38,516 bases of DNA from Cudoniella acicularis. Its lineage: Eukaryota > Ascomycota > Leotiomycetes > Helotiales > Helotiaceae. The position numbers and the translations under genes were made by a program. Position 1 is the first letter of the stretch. The number at the start of each line of letters is the position of its first letter. The stretch lies in the NCBI GenBank assembly GCA_013054445.1, contig JAAMPI010000418.1, positions 1 to 38,516 of the forward strand, in the 5' to 3' direction. This document shows positions 20,553-31,119 of the stretch, in pieces. A model generated the notes under the pieces. The model did not search any database. It was not told the DNA's origin and saw only the letters and a program-made list of their open reading frames with translations.

Positions 20553-22982
20553 ATGCGACGAGCAATCGTCCTTCGAGGACATGGATGGGAACTCTCGGTC
20601 AATGAAGTAGCCCCAAAAAGGCTCACGAGGAGCTGTCCCATAGCCTTGTCGACTCGATTACCAGGGCTCGTAGCATCACGGGTCACACGGAGACATAATT
20701 CTGGCTTCAATGCATCTCCAAAGTCATTGTCATCCCGGCTCAAGCTCCAGGAACCGCCACGTTCAATCAACCTCTTTGCCCATTCACGAAGCAGTCTTTC
20801 ATCGCCATGGCGTCCCGCGATTTCGCAATTGCGTCCATTCAATAGCACCTCTCATCTGCGAGATGCGCCGAAGGATACGGATAGACAGGATCTGATAGAG
20901 AAAGAAAAGGCGAGGAAGAAGGAAGAGGAGGAGGATCAGGCCGATGAACACGGAGGCTTCGGAAGAAGCGAAAAGGCATCAAAAGCAGCCCAAGTCAATC
21001 TCAGCGCTCGCCTTTCGAGCCCAAAGGCGCAAGGAAACTCAGCAGGCTTTGGTGAGATATGGAGGCTGATCAAAATTGCAAGGCCAGAAGCCAAATGGTT
21101 GGGTTTGGCCTTTGCATTTTTGCTTATATCGTCTTCGATAACTATGTCAATACCTTTCTCAATTGGCAAAATCCTTGACCTTGCGACGAAGGATCCGGCT
21201 GAGGGTAACACGCTGTTCGGTCTCGAGATCGGCCAGTTCTATATTGCACTTGGAGCTGTTTTGACCATGGGAGCTGCTGCCAACTATGGACGTATTATCA
21301 TCCTCCGCATTGTCGGCGAAAGAATAGTTGCCAGGCTTCGCTCCCAACTCTATCGACGCACTTACGTCCAGAACGCCGAGTTTTTCGATGCCAATCGTGT
21401 TGGGGACCTCATTTCACGCCTCAGTTCTGATACTGTTATCGTGGGAAAAAGTATTACGCAAAACTTATCTGATGGGCTTAGAGCTATTGTCAGTGGAGGT
21501 GCCGGATTTGCGGCTATGGCCTGGGTCAGTTTAAAATTGACGAGCATCCTGTGCCTGATGTTTCCTCCAGTGGCGATTGGTGCATTCTTTTATGGTCGAA
21601 TGATCCGGAATCTCAGCCGAAAAATTCAACGGAATCTTGGTACTCTAACAAAGATTGCCGAGGAGAGACTTGGCAATGTTCGGACGAGTCAAGCATTCGC
21701 TGGTGAAACCCAGGAAGTTGGACGATATAACCATCAGATTAAAAAGATCTTCGCCCTAGGGAAGAGAGAGGCTATTCTTAGTGCTACATTCTTCAGTTCA
21801 TCTGGATTTTTCGGAAACATGACCATCTTAGCCTTGTTGTACTCTGGTGGATCCATGGTCAAGAATGGAGTCATCAGTATTGGAGATTTGACATCGTTCC
21901 TGATGTACACTGCTTATGCAGGATCGAGTTTATTTGGCGTATCAAGCTTCTACTCAGAGCTCATGAAAGGAGTTGGAGCAGCAAGTCGGTTGTTTGAGTT
22001 GCAGGATCGCAAGCCTACCATCCCCGCCACGGTTGGGACGAAGGTTAAGTCTGCGCAAGGGCCGATCAAATTCTCTAACGTACATTTTGCCTACCCCACA
22101 AGGCCAGCAGTCACTATTTTCGACGGCCTCGATTTCGAAATCCCATCTGGCACCAACGTCGCTATTGTCGGGCCTAGTGGTGGAGGAAAATCGACTATTG
22201 GATCTCTGCTTCTGAGATTCTACAATCCTACTCAAGGAACTATTTCGATCAACGGCACAGACATCTCAACCATGAATGGGAAATCTCTTCGTCGTCGGAT
22301 TGGGATGGTTGGTCAAGAGCCAGTTCTCATGTCTGGTTCAATCGCCGAGAACATCGCATACGGCAAGCCTCACGCCTCACGCGCAGAAATCATTGCTGCC
22401 GCCCGGAAAGCAAATTGCCAATTCATCAGTGACTTCCCTGATGGGCTTGATACTTCTGTTGGAGCACGTGGTGCTCAGCTCTCTGGCGGCCAGAAGCAAA
22501 GAATTGCAATCGCCCGAGCATTGCTCAAAAATCCAGACATCCTGATTCTTGACGAGGCAACCTCTGCATTAGACGCAGAATCCGAAACCCTGGTTAATTC
22601 CGCTTTAGCGGCGCTGCTGCGGGGCCAAAACACAACAATTTCCATCGCGCATCGATTATCTACGATCAAGAGATCAGATCATATTATTGTTCTTGGGAAT
22701 GGCGGCAAGGTTGCCGAGACAGGCACATACACTGCTCTGTCGGCCGATCCTGAATCTGCGTTTTCAAAATTGATGGAATGGCAGATGAGTGGTGGTGATG
22801 CTGCAGACAAGAGAGCAATAGAGCCTGAAGGTCATCTAACTGAAACTGAAGAGATTGCCGATGACCTGGCACGGATGAACGAGGACAATACAGAGGATAT
22901 CGATGAAGGGCTCAAGCAACACCGAGATGAAGAGACGAATACCGAAGCTGTCTTGGAAAAAGCTGGGAAGCAAGCAAAATAA
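20553..22982 (+). CDS. Mitochondrial ABC half-transporter, Mdl1/ABCB10 type
   Basis: A single exon of 809 residues, with the start at the first ATG (20553). Residues 1-100 are Arg/Ser-rich with few acids, as in a mitochondrial targeting sequence (MRRAIVLRGHGW...RPFNSTSHLR). A transmembrane domain spans about 175-490, including LGLAFAFLLISSSITMSIPF. The nucleotide-binding domain has Walker A GPSGGGKST (about 540), Q-loop GMVGQEPVLMSGSIAENIAYG, signature LSGGQKQRIAIARALL (about 640), Walker B ILILDEATSALD (about 663) and H-loop SIAHRLSTIK. It works as a dimer. Yeast Mdl1 in the inner membrane exports peptides from the matrix; ABCB10 relatives act in haem biology, so the exact substrate here is open. 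The acidic C-terminal tail, with an EETNTEAVLEKAGKQAK end, is not part of the core fold. Confidence 0.92.
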   Translation: MRRAIVLRGHGWELSVNEVAPKRLTRSCPIALSTRLPGLVASRVTRRHNSGFNASPKSLSSRLKLQEPPRSINLFAHSRSSLSSPWRPAISQLRPFNSTSHLRDAPKDTDRQDLIEKEKARKKEEEEDQADEHGGFGRSEKASKAAQVNLSARLSSPKAQGNSAGFGEIWRLIKIARPEAKWLGLAFAFLLISSSITMSIPFSIGKILDLATKDPAEGNTLFGLEIGQFYIALGAVLTMGAAANYGRIIILRIVGERIVARLRSQLYRRTYVQNAEFFDANRVGDLISRLSSDTVIVGKSITQNLSDGLRAIVSGGAGFAAMAWVSLKLTSILCLMFPPVAIGAFFYGRMIRNLSRKIQRNLGTLTKIAEERLGNVRTSQAFAGETQEVGRYNHQIKKIFALGKREAILSATFFSSSGFFGNMTILALLYSGGSMVKNGVISIGDLTSFLMYTAYAGSSLFGVSSFYSELMKGVGAASRLFELQDRKPTIPATVGTKVKSAQGPIKFSNVHFAYPTRPAVTIFDGLDFEIPSGTNVAIVGPSGGGKSTIGSLLLRFYNPTQGTISINGTDISTMNGKSLRRRIGMVGQEPVLMSGSIAENIAYGKPHASRAEIIAAARKANCQFISDFPDGLDTSVGARGAQLSGGQKQRIAIARALLKNPDILILDEATSALDAESETLVNSALAALLRGQNTTISIAHRLSTIKRSDHIIVLGNGGKVAETGTYTALSADPESAFSKLMEWQMSGGDAADKRAIEPEGHLTETEEIADDLARMNEDNTEDIDEGLKQHRDEETNTEAVLEKAGKQAK

Positions 22983-23779
22983 ATGGGGTTCGGTCGGGGC
23001 TTTAAATTATTGGATGATTGAGATGTGAGATATGGGATACATTTCATGCCATCACTAGGCTTTCATTTCTGTCTTTGGCGTATCATGCAGCATTGGGTTG
23101 GTGATGTCGGGTTTACTGGCTTCATAATATGCTGGGCTTTGGCATCTGTACTATACTCCACTCGATAGAGGTAGGTAATTAAACATTCGGTTACCGAAGT
23201 GTGTACTTAAGTGGTTGCATTTTGTCCCCCCTGCTACAGTGAGAGCTGGGTCACTGGTTTAGGTTACTTTGATACCATTAACAGAAATCAAGTTACTTAT
23301 TTGTGGCTTGGTTTTTAAGGTCTCGCAAGACCCCACGAACTAGCAGACGTGTATAAATAGGTAAGCTCTCTCCCACCTTTCCGACTTCAATTATTTCTTG
23401 TCGGATTATTTTTTTCGACTTTGTAGTTCCCTCTCAATTTGCTGTAAAGCATGCCTTTCACTTTCTTCTATCGTATCTTCTATTTTATTGTCGATTTTTG
23501 TACTGATGATTTAGGTTGTGCCAGCGCTGAACATTCGTGGATGTCCTCGACGTTCCAGACTGGCCTGTTCGGGGTGAGGGGAGATAGGCTTGCAAAAGAT
23601 GTCACTCTGGAATAAGTGGACCTTCACCTCTATGCGAGAGTAGAATGTAATTTATACTGGAATGTAAATCATTTCCCTTTTAGGGAGGCTGAATTTTGTA
23701 TCGTTTACTGAAATACCTTAAGCTCGGGAACACCTCTGTTGAATCTTCCTTGGTACAACCACTGGTTTCACGATTCACG
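22983..23779. other. Intergenic with TATA-like box
   Basis: The 3' flank of the transporter gene and the 5' region of the WSC gene. A good TATA box (tataaata, 23352-23359) lies about 420 bp upstream of the WSC gene ATG. No gene is seen. Confidence 0.4.
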
Positions 23780-24490
23780 ATGTCGCTTCTTACGATTCTA
23801 TTCTGCATCACCCTGTTCTGCATTGGAGCACGAGCTGGTCAAGGCTTGGGCTACGGGGCTTCAAACTTATTAGCGCCAATTTCTTCGACTGCACAAGGTC
23901 GGCAAGGACAGGGACAGCAAGGAACGACGAGCTATTTTGCTACCATTTATGCGACCACCCTTGAAGCTGATGGTACGTGGATCCTCTTTGTGTCAAGTGA
24001 AGTGTTGATAGCTAATCTCTGGAAGTCTTTTCTGGCTCAATGTGGTGCTTCGATTTCGAGTTCATCTGCAGCGCTTTCGTCTTCTCTATCTACGCTAGCG
24101 ACGCTTGTATCGAGCTCAAATTCCAGAATAATCTCTGCTTCAACACTGAGTCATGCCCTTTTCAAGAGAGCTTCCTCTTCATCTAGCTCCACCTCTACGG
24201 TCACGACAAGCAGCACATCTTCCACTAGCCCTGTCAGCACGTTGAGGATCAAGACATACGTAGACTCTTACTGGTATAGGGGCTGTTATACAGACTCTGG
24301 CGCTACCCACGCACTTTCCATCTTTGCCACTATAGATTCCGTTGGTATGACCTTAGAGGCTTGTGCTGTCTACTGTGCTGGTTACTATTTCTTCGGTACT
24401 GAGAATGGGAATGAATATTAGTATTGATCAACTCCTTTTAATATTAAAGACGGGAACTAACAATTGTAATAGGTTGGTGTGGAGATGGTA

Positions 24491-25833
24491 AGAGTAGGGG
24501 CCATTACTCTCCGCCCACCTTAAGCGAGAACACGTCGCGTCCCTTTTTTAAGACCAACTTTTATAAATTTATTAATTAATCAACCACTTTACCTCAAAAC
24601 TATATAATCAAAGATGGACGACATAATATTATCAAGTCCTTGTATCCCGAAAGAAAACGAAGAATAGCCTACTCCTGCGCGTGCAATTATACGTGGAATG
24701 AGTAAGCTAGGCTATTCGCAGCGCGATATCGTCCTCAAGACCAGTGCCTCACGACGTACGATTAGAGATATCCTACACCAAGAACACTGCCAGAGAAGTC
24801 AAAAAGAGAAGGTTTATAAGCCGTATTTAATGTCTGGACGCGAAATCCGTCGCTGTATTCGTCATATCGCAAAAGACTGGTCGACGCGCAGGCTATCATT
24901 TTCACAGGTCAAAGCCCAGCTAGGAGTCGAAGCCTCTGTTCGAACTATCCGTCGAGAACTTCGCCGCGCAGGCTACCGCCGCTGCATCGCATGCCCTCGA
25001 CCCTATATATCACGCTAGCAAGCTAAGAAGAGATTGGGATTTGCTTTGGACCACAGGTGGTGGGGGACATCAGACTATGCAGCGCACAGGGACGACGGTA
25101 AGCTCGGAGGCGACTAGCGAAAGGTTATTTGGTCAGACGAAGCTACATTTGAGGTTGGGAAGAGTGGAAGGATCTAGGTTACACGGAGGGTAGACGAAAA
25201 ACGCTGTTCGAATTGTATACGGTCGATTTATAGGTCAGGGAGGTTTTCGGTCATGATTTAGGGGGCTATTGGATAGGATTATAAGTCGGAATTAGTCTTC
25301 ATGGAGAAGCTTCCTGAGCGCAAGGGTGTTTGCTCTAAAGCATATCTCTAGCAAGTTCTAGAACCTGTGGTTTTCCCGCTGTTTGAAGAACTCGAGCTAG
25401 AGTATATCTTCATAGAGGATGGTTCTAAGGTCTATGCGGGGAGCTCCCGGCTTCCACGGCTAGAACACGGTATTCGCGGCTTTCACTGGCCACCTTCTTC
25501 TCCAGATTTGAACCCAATTGAGAAGGTATAGCGCTGAATGAAAGAAGAGCTAAAGAAATTGCCGTATGTGCCGAAAATTAGGGGGGATTTGTGTAGGGAG
25601 TTGCAAAAGCTTTGGGATCAGGTAGACCCACGTGACTTCCGGCATTATACGGAGCAATTGACCTGTAAAATTGAGGATGTAATTAAAGTACGTGGATTAG
25701 CTACTATTAATTAATTTATATCTTCAATTTAAAGTTAAAAGAGCTCAATTCTGAATTATCGTGATTTTTAGAAGTAAGGAGGTCTAATTTGATGTTCTCG
25801 CTTAGGTGGGCGGGGAGTAATGGCCACTACTCT
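24491..25833 (+). mobile_element. Tc1/mariner-type DNA transposon with TA target duplication
   Basis: The left end (agagtaggggccattactct, continuing to 24533) and the inverted right end (25792-25833) match over about 43 bp with a few mismatches and one indel. TA dinucleotides at 24489-24490 and 25834-25835 are the expected target-site duplication. Inside is a decayed DDE transposase in the same orientation as the host gene. Removing the element and one TA restores the host reading frame across the WSC cysteines, which fixes both boundaries. Confidence 0.9.
24614..25714 (+). pseudogene. Decayed DDE transposase of the Tc1/mariner element
   Basis: The likely original ATG is at 24614; a TAG at 24665 breaks it, and the longest surviving frame begins at 24698. 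The N-terminal half has helix-turn-helix features (SKLGYSQRDIVLKTSASRRT and VEASVRTIRRELRRAGYRR). The catalytic region is recognisable despite stops: IWSDEATFEVG (first Asp), YIFIEDGSKV (second Asp), and WPPSSPDLNPIEKV (last acid). More than six in-frame stops, mostly TAG, make it inactive. It ends with a C-terminus of the usual type (FRHYTEQLTCKIEDVIKVRG) at 25714. Confidence 0.85.
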
Positions 25834-26394
25834 TACAAATACAGCGTCGGCTACTACCCAAACCGATTGCTCTACTGTATGCGCAGGGAACCCCTACGAA
25901 TACTGCGGTGGTCCTTTAGCATCGGAGCTATATGAGCTGACGGGTAATAATTTTGGGTTTAACGTTGGTAATTATGCCTACGTGGGTTATACGGATGCCG
26001 CAGCTCCCTTGCGCACTCTCAACGGGAGCTCCGTTGCTTACAATCTTATGGCCTACCAGTATTGCGAGACTTTCTGTGCTAAAACTGGTTTTTCGGACTT
26101 GAAGATACTAATGAATGTCAGTGAACACTTTACGATAACTTCGTTCCTTTCAATTTTTACTTCTCCTTGCTTTATTTTGGACTAAGAAGGGAATGCTAAT
26201 AATCACATGAATAGGTTACTGCGGGAATTCTATCCAGTCAACTGGAGTGGTGGTTACCGAAAATAACTGTGCTCGAGCGTGCACCGGGAACTCATCAGCT
26301 CATTGTGGTGGTAATAATAAATTGGGGATGTTTATGCTCCTATCGGCGCTATATCCCGTGAATAATATCAGCAGCAGCACGGTTACAGCATTTA

Positions 26395-26640
26395 CCACCA
26401 CCAGTAGCAGTAGCATGGTTGCGACATCAACAAGCACTTCTGCCACTTCTGTTGTTGCTGCTACTTCGAGCACACTTTCATCGACGAGTAGTTCCATAGT
26501 TTCATCGACGAGCACTCCTAGCACACTTTTCTCGACAAGCACTTCGGTCTCTTATCTTGTCACTACCACTCCTAGCACAGTTTCGTCGACGAGCACATCG
26601 GTCTCTTCCTCGCAGAGCACGTCTTCCACTGTCCCCCCTC
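26395..26640 (+). repeat. Imperfect Ser/Thr-coding minisatellite
   Basis: Units resembling 'tcgacgagcac' followed by 'tcctagcaca' or 'tcggtctct' recur inside the Ser/Thr-rich tail of the WSC gene. They encode STSTP/SSTST steps of an O-glycosylation-type stalk. Confidence 0.55.
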
Positions 26641-27038
26641 CTAGCAGCAGCATGGCTGCAGCAGTGAACATCACTTCTATTGTATCTTCTTTGCAAAGCA
26701 GTTATTCGCCGTCGGCGAATTCTTCCTCGGCGGTATCGAGCACGCAGGGCAGCCAAAACTCAACCTCAACTACAAGTTCCTTTTTCGCGGGATCTGCAGC
26801 TGCGAGTTTGCAAAGTAGCCAAGCCTTGGTCAACACTATGAGTTCGTCTTCCGCTATATCTGCAAGCAGAAATGGCTACCAAAGCTCGGGTAGCGCTAGT
26901 CTATCAACGGGACCTTCAGTTACAAGCCGTCGGTCTTCATCGACCGCAATGGCAATGACGAGCAGCACGTCATGGAGCAGAAAAGGTTCCGGAAACGCCC
27001 CTCAAACACCGCTGTGTCCCGTTTACTGCAGTTATTAA

Positions 27039-27673
27039 AGGGTGTATGATCGAAAGCAAAATAACTTTAGCTCCAAGTAACGAAAATTTTGAAGCTATTC
27101 CCAACCATACCTCTTCGATCTTCCCGTGACGTGACATCCTCCCTCTCGTCATCTGTCTTAAGCTCTATGCAAGAGTCGTTACGGAGTACAATTAACAATC
27201 TGTTCGGAACAGTAGCGTATTATTACTAGCTTCCAGGCTGAAGTTGTAGGACCGAAAGAGAAATATTTCGCTGTGGTTTGCAACGACAACCTCTCGTAAA
27301 AATTTGTACACTCAAATGTTGATCGGGAATGCTTGAAAAACACTTTGATGTATGTTTTGTGAAGTTAGCGGTTGGTGAAATCTTATGGTTTTAGTGCTGC
27401 GATGTGGAACAAAAGAGGTCGAACGAGAGGATCCGCCCAGTTTCCACGAAAAACAAATTCATTGGTCGGTATCGGTAGAGGGAACCAAACTATTCACGGC
27501 GGTTTCCCAGGAAGGTACTATTTCAGAAATTATACGCGAAACAAAAGCTTTTTATTAAGAACAGTGGCAGAATCGAATTCTACTTCAACACAACCTGTTA
27601 ACCTTGATATTTCTCTTCCTCTGAGAACCAGAAAGAACCCTGGCATTGCCCAGCAATGGCCATGATCAACTTT
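27039..27673. other. Intergenic, one copy of a dispersed repeat
   Basis: This includes the first copy of the dispersed repeat (27165-27290). The open frame at 27372-27665 has no recognisable features. Confidence 0.4.
27165..27290. repeat. Dispersed direct repeat, copy 1
   Basis: It shares 'tacggagtac', then 'attactagcttccaggctga' (compare 'ttgctagctccaggttga') and 'gctgtggt', in the same order and orientation as 29850-29985. Copies are diverged with small indels. It could be a solo LTR or another degraded element; no end structure is visible. Confidence 0.5.
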
Positions 27674-28298
27674 TTAACTCCGCCGATTGGCACGACTCCT
27701 TCCCATATTCCTTCCCTTCTGAAGTCTGAGTTTCAAAGGTCTGCTACCAACGTCATTGACATAGGCAATCGAAGCGGTCCTTGAGGGGGTCCCTCCATGG
27801 AGGGGATCTGGAGATGACTCCCGATCATCGACAACACCCATCGAAACGGGACTTGGAGGACTATCTCCATGGAGTGGGTCCGGAGACGACTCGCGATCGA
27901 CGACAGTTCCCATCGAAGCTGGAGCTGGAGAGCTCCTTCCATGTAGAGGGTTGGGAGATGACTCGCGGTCATTTATGTTGTCGTTTTCGGTATATGAAGT
28001 CGTCGCCTTTTTCTCAATCTTCTCGCAGCTAGGCGATTTAGCTATCTCCTTTTCATCGTCATCTATACCATTTGAGTCTGCTTGTAGGCGTTACTCGTCA
28101 GCTTAGGCATTGAATATTTTCAGACAGACCAATGAATTCGGAATTCTGAGGCGCGCCTTTGCATCTGCTTGACTTTTCCCTTGAGTCCATTTTATCATCG
28201 TAGGATCCACACACATCCCCTCCTCGAAGAGTATCGCAGCTGCTTTCCCCCTGCTTGAAATGAAACGTTTTGGCCCTTTTTTGTGCCCTTGGATCCAT
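27674..28298 (-). CDS. Small protein with three 24-residue DRESSPxPLHG repeats
   Basis: Exon 28298-28130 joins exon 28080-27674 across a 49-bp intron (GTCTGT donor, ACAAG acceptor), giving 191 residues in frame. The N-terminus is basic and polar (MDPRAQKRAKTFHFKQGESS). Residues from about 93 hold three perfect-length 24-residue repeats that begin DRESSPNPLHG, DRESSPDPLHG and DRESSPDPLHG. The C-terminus is strongly basic (KLRLQKGRNMGRSRANRRS). There is no signal peptide or membrane segment, and I do not recognise it. The intron donor is weak, so the first exon is less sure than the second. The repeats are clean in frame, which argues for coding constraint in an otherwise decaying region. Confidence 0.5.
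27755..27970 (-). repeat. Three tandem 72-bp units, in frame
   Basis: Units at 27970-27899, 27898-27827 and 27826-27755 are head to tail. Each starts GA(C/T)CG(C/G)GAGTC(A/G)TCTCC and contains CTCCATGGA or CTACATGGA. The third is most diverged at its end. Confidence 0.8.
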
Positions 28299-31119
28299 AG
28301 TTGAAAAAGAGGTCTGAGTAAGGAGAGTTTGAATATATCGTTTGAAAAGGCTATATTTTGCTTTTGGGTGTGCTAAGCAGCTAGCAGTAACAAGGTGGAC
28401 TCCTTTGGCCTTTTATATGTTTCTCGGAAGCTGGCAAAACCCCTGGCCACTTCTGGAGTGGGGTTGTTTATTGTGCGGGCGGATAGTCGCTATTGGCGAC
28501 GAATGAGGCTGCCACACAAACCAGACTTGGGTGCAGCACGGCAACGGAATGAGTCGCTACCTTTCAATCCATTCGACATCTGACTACGGGACCTCCAACA
28601 GAGGCTGGGGATAAAAGCCCCTTAGCCTATAACCTCAGTCTACATAAGTTGATCCGACACTTGTGGCTTAGATCAGGTTCTTCCCTCTTCTCTTCATCGC
28701 GAGATTCGCGCTACTCTTACCAATGATCAACCGGATTTCTCGGGACTCAGGTATACGAGTTTCATCGTTGGTCGCTTGCAGATGTTTTATTTTTCATTGA
28801 GAGCCAGGCTCTGCTCAGCCTGCTGCAGTTCTGAGGTGGGCGGTCACGGTGTGTGCATTGTCAAGTTTGGATCTGTGGAGGAATGGCTACCGCGCCTTCG
28901 TGTTACGCTTTGAACATTTGTGTACAGCTTAAATTCATAAATGAGGGTGTGAAGGCGTATGAACACTTTGAGTTTGTTGGCTGTGAGAGAATGATGATAG
29001 ATAAACATAGTGCCGTTGGCTCCTTTAACGAAGCCTTAGTGTATGGGGAATTTAATGGCGTGGGGTGGAGGTAGTGGGATTGGTTGAGGCTATTGAGTAA
29101 ACAAAGTAAGGGATTAAGGCTGAATATTATTAGTATATTACAAGAGAGCATGCTAGCCTATCGGTCTTATTGTCCGTTCTAATCTAGTGGTTTTGTTTAA
29201 GGCATAGCGGAAATAGAAAAACAGGTGTGTGGAGTTCAGCGAAGGCTTATAAGAAGTTCACGGCAGAGTGATCCTATGCGGCTGAATGATCATACCAATG
29301 TTTGTTCTCCGGCTACGATTTTATTGTTACGACTTACTTTTAGTTCTTAAGTTTCTTTAGATTATGCTCTAGCATTCTATATATCTTAATTCTTGGCCTT
29401 TTAGGTATTTAAAAAGTTTACACGGGACAGATCTAATCGCAGTCTTGGGGGTTTTCTCTCCTTTTTAACAGTTTAGACAATGCCTCAAATAATTTGTCGG
29501 TTTAAATTTTCTCTGTGGCTTTGATATTTGCTGCCATATATGCATATGTGAGCAGATGTGTACGAATCCAGCTGTTGACTATAATTTTTATCTCAGGTCC
29601 TTTATGCGTGGAAAAATGACGGTTTGTTTTACTCCCCTATGGGGTGCTCGCGATCGCAATGGCAGACCAATCAGTCCACTCTGGTTCAACAGCGAAATAT
29701 CTTTCACATACATTAATTGGATCGGTTGTGGTGGTCTTGCCGTACTGACTCGACCTCGACGTTCAGGTGTTTGAGTTGATGTATATATGTTTGAGGGAAT
29801 GGCATGCTATTGAGCGTAGCTGCACAAGTTCGAATAAGGTTGCAAGCGACGAAGCCCTATACTCAAGTCGGTACGGAGTACAGTCAACGATTAGACCGAT
29901 TGGTTCGCAGTGGCGGCGTAATATTGCTAGTTTCCTTGCTAGCTCCAGGTTGAGGTTGCAAGGCTGAATGAGAGCTATGTTGCTGTGGTCTGGGCTTCAA
30001 TTTGACACTTAACGATGGCTGGGACGCCGTCATGCAGGTGAGTGTTGCGTATGGATCTGGGGGCTTGATACCAAAGACGTATTTATATAGCTATCGCAAC
30101 ACCCGATATTGTGAGTCACTTGAGCGTATACAATCCTAGCCATTTTCACATAACGGGAAAGAGCGCAACATGGTTCGCTGAGAGAGTTTGTTCCAATTGT
30201 CGCCCTGTCAAAGCCCTGTCGCTCCCCAGCCCCGAATTAACTGCCAATGAGTCACTGATTGATTCAATGGTTCCAATTCTTCTGGAAGACAACAGAGCTC
30301 ATGCAGCTCGAGTAAGATATCTCGGCGTTTCAGGGATTGAAATTCCTTCTCACCAAACCAACCTTGTGGTGTTTTGGGACATGACCGGCTCAATGACGCC
30401 GAGGCTCACCGAAGTCCATGGAGCTACATAACATCACACTGAATGAGTTTCAATCAGCTCCCACCATAATTGTAAATCTTTTCGTGAATACAATGCTCAA
30501 TCATTTGCACCTTCTTACTTCGAAGGGAAACATCTAGCTTAGCAGCTGTGAAAGAAAACTCTTGCTGAGGGAGACCTCTTCTAATTCCTGACGTAATCAT
30601 AGCCCAAAAATCAAGCTAGCATGATGTAAATCGTGTATGGCGGTAGGTTTAGTTGAAATGACGCAAAGAAACGAATGGTCCATCAGAAAATCATATATAT
30701 GAGCACCACGCCAGACAAAAGGGGTTAAGGATCCGTACATAGCCAATAAAGCGAGTATTGCGGGGAATCTCCTTGAGATTCGCGCACTCAGATGAAACAC
30801 TGAGTTGTCTCAGCGCGTCCCCTAACCAAGCGCATCTTTGAGAGAAGGGAAATGCGAGAGGTTGGGTTGATAAGTCCGAGGTTGAAACTACAGAGTAGGT
30901 GGTGGGGAGGTGGGGTAGTGATGTAAGCGAGGATCACGTGTGGAGGTAGGTCTACTTCTCAAGGTCAACAAAAACCGTGCCGCCTTTCTGCTGCGATGTT
31001 ATAAATTGCAGTGACAACCTGCTCTACCTTGTGGGGATTTACAGAGCTCTTTTTGACGCGCGAAAGAGCAATTTCCACTCTACCCGAACAATTCTCGACC
31101 CGTTTCCAACTCCGTCACC
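28299..31119. other. Gene-poor, decayed accessory region
   Basis: No gene can be supported over 2.8 kb. It holds the second copy of the dispersed repeat (29850-29985), A/T-rich patches and many stops in all frames. A frame at 30111-30431 is open but has no family resemblance. Confidence 0.4.
29850..29985. repeat. Dispersed direct repeat, copy 2
   Basis: The diverged counterpart of 27165-27290, in the same orientation; the shared run begins at 'aagtcggtacggagtac'. The two copies bracket 2.6 kb that includes the three-repeat gene. Confidence 0.5.

Larger units (their letters stand above)
23780..27038 (+). pseudogene. WSC-domain, Ser/Thr-rich cell-surface protein gene, split by a transposon
   Basis: The start at 23780 gives a signal peptide, MSLLTILFCITLFCIGARAG. 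A Ser-rich spacer is followed by a first WSC domain (YWYRGCYTDSGATHALS...GMTLEACAVYCAGYYFFGTE...WCGDG), then TDCSTVCAGNPYEYCGG after the insert. A second WSC domain follows (YAYVGYTDAAAPLRTLNG...YCGNSIQSTG...NCARACTGNSSAHCGGNNKL). The C-terminal 230 residues are Ser/Thr-rich. WSC domains bind wall polysaccharide; yeast Wsc proteins sense wall stress, but no transmembrane segment or GPI tail is seen here. Three breaks are visible: a 1,343-bp Tc1/mariner insert at 24491-25833, a likely lost 5' splice site at 24417, and a one-base loss in the T run at 26089-26093. A second intron at 26117-26214 has an intact GTCAGT donor. An extra intron at 23973-24071 is possible. Confidence 0.8.

Noticed and set aside
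27372..27665. 97-residue plus-strand frame next to the three-repeat gene
   Set aside because: Basic but featureless and without a supporting start context or exon structure.
30111..30431. 106-residue plus-strand frame in the gene-poor region
   Set aside because: No family resemblance, splice sites or neighbouring exons; surrounded by decayed sequence.
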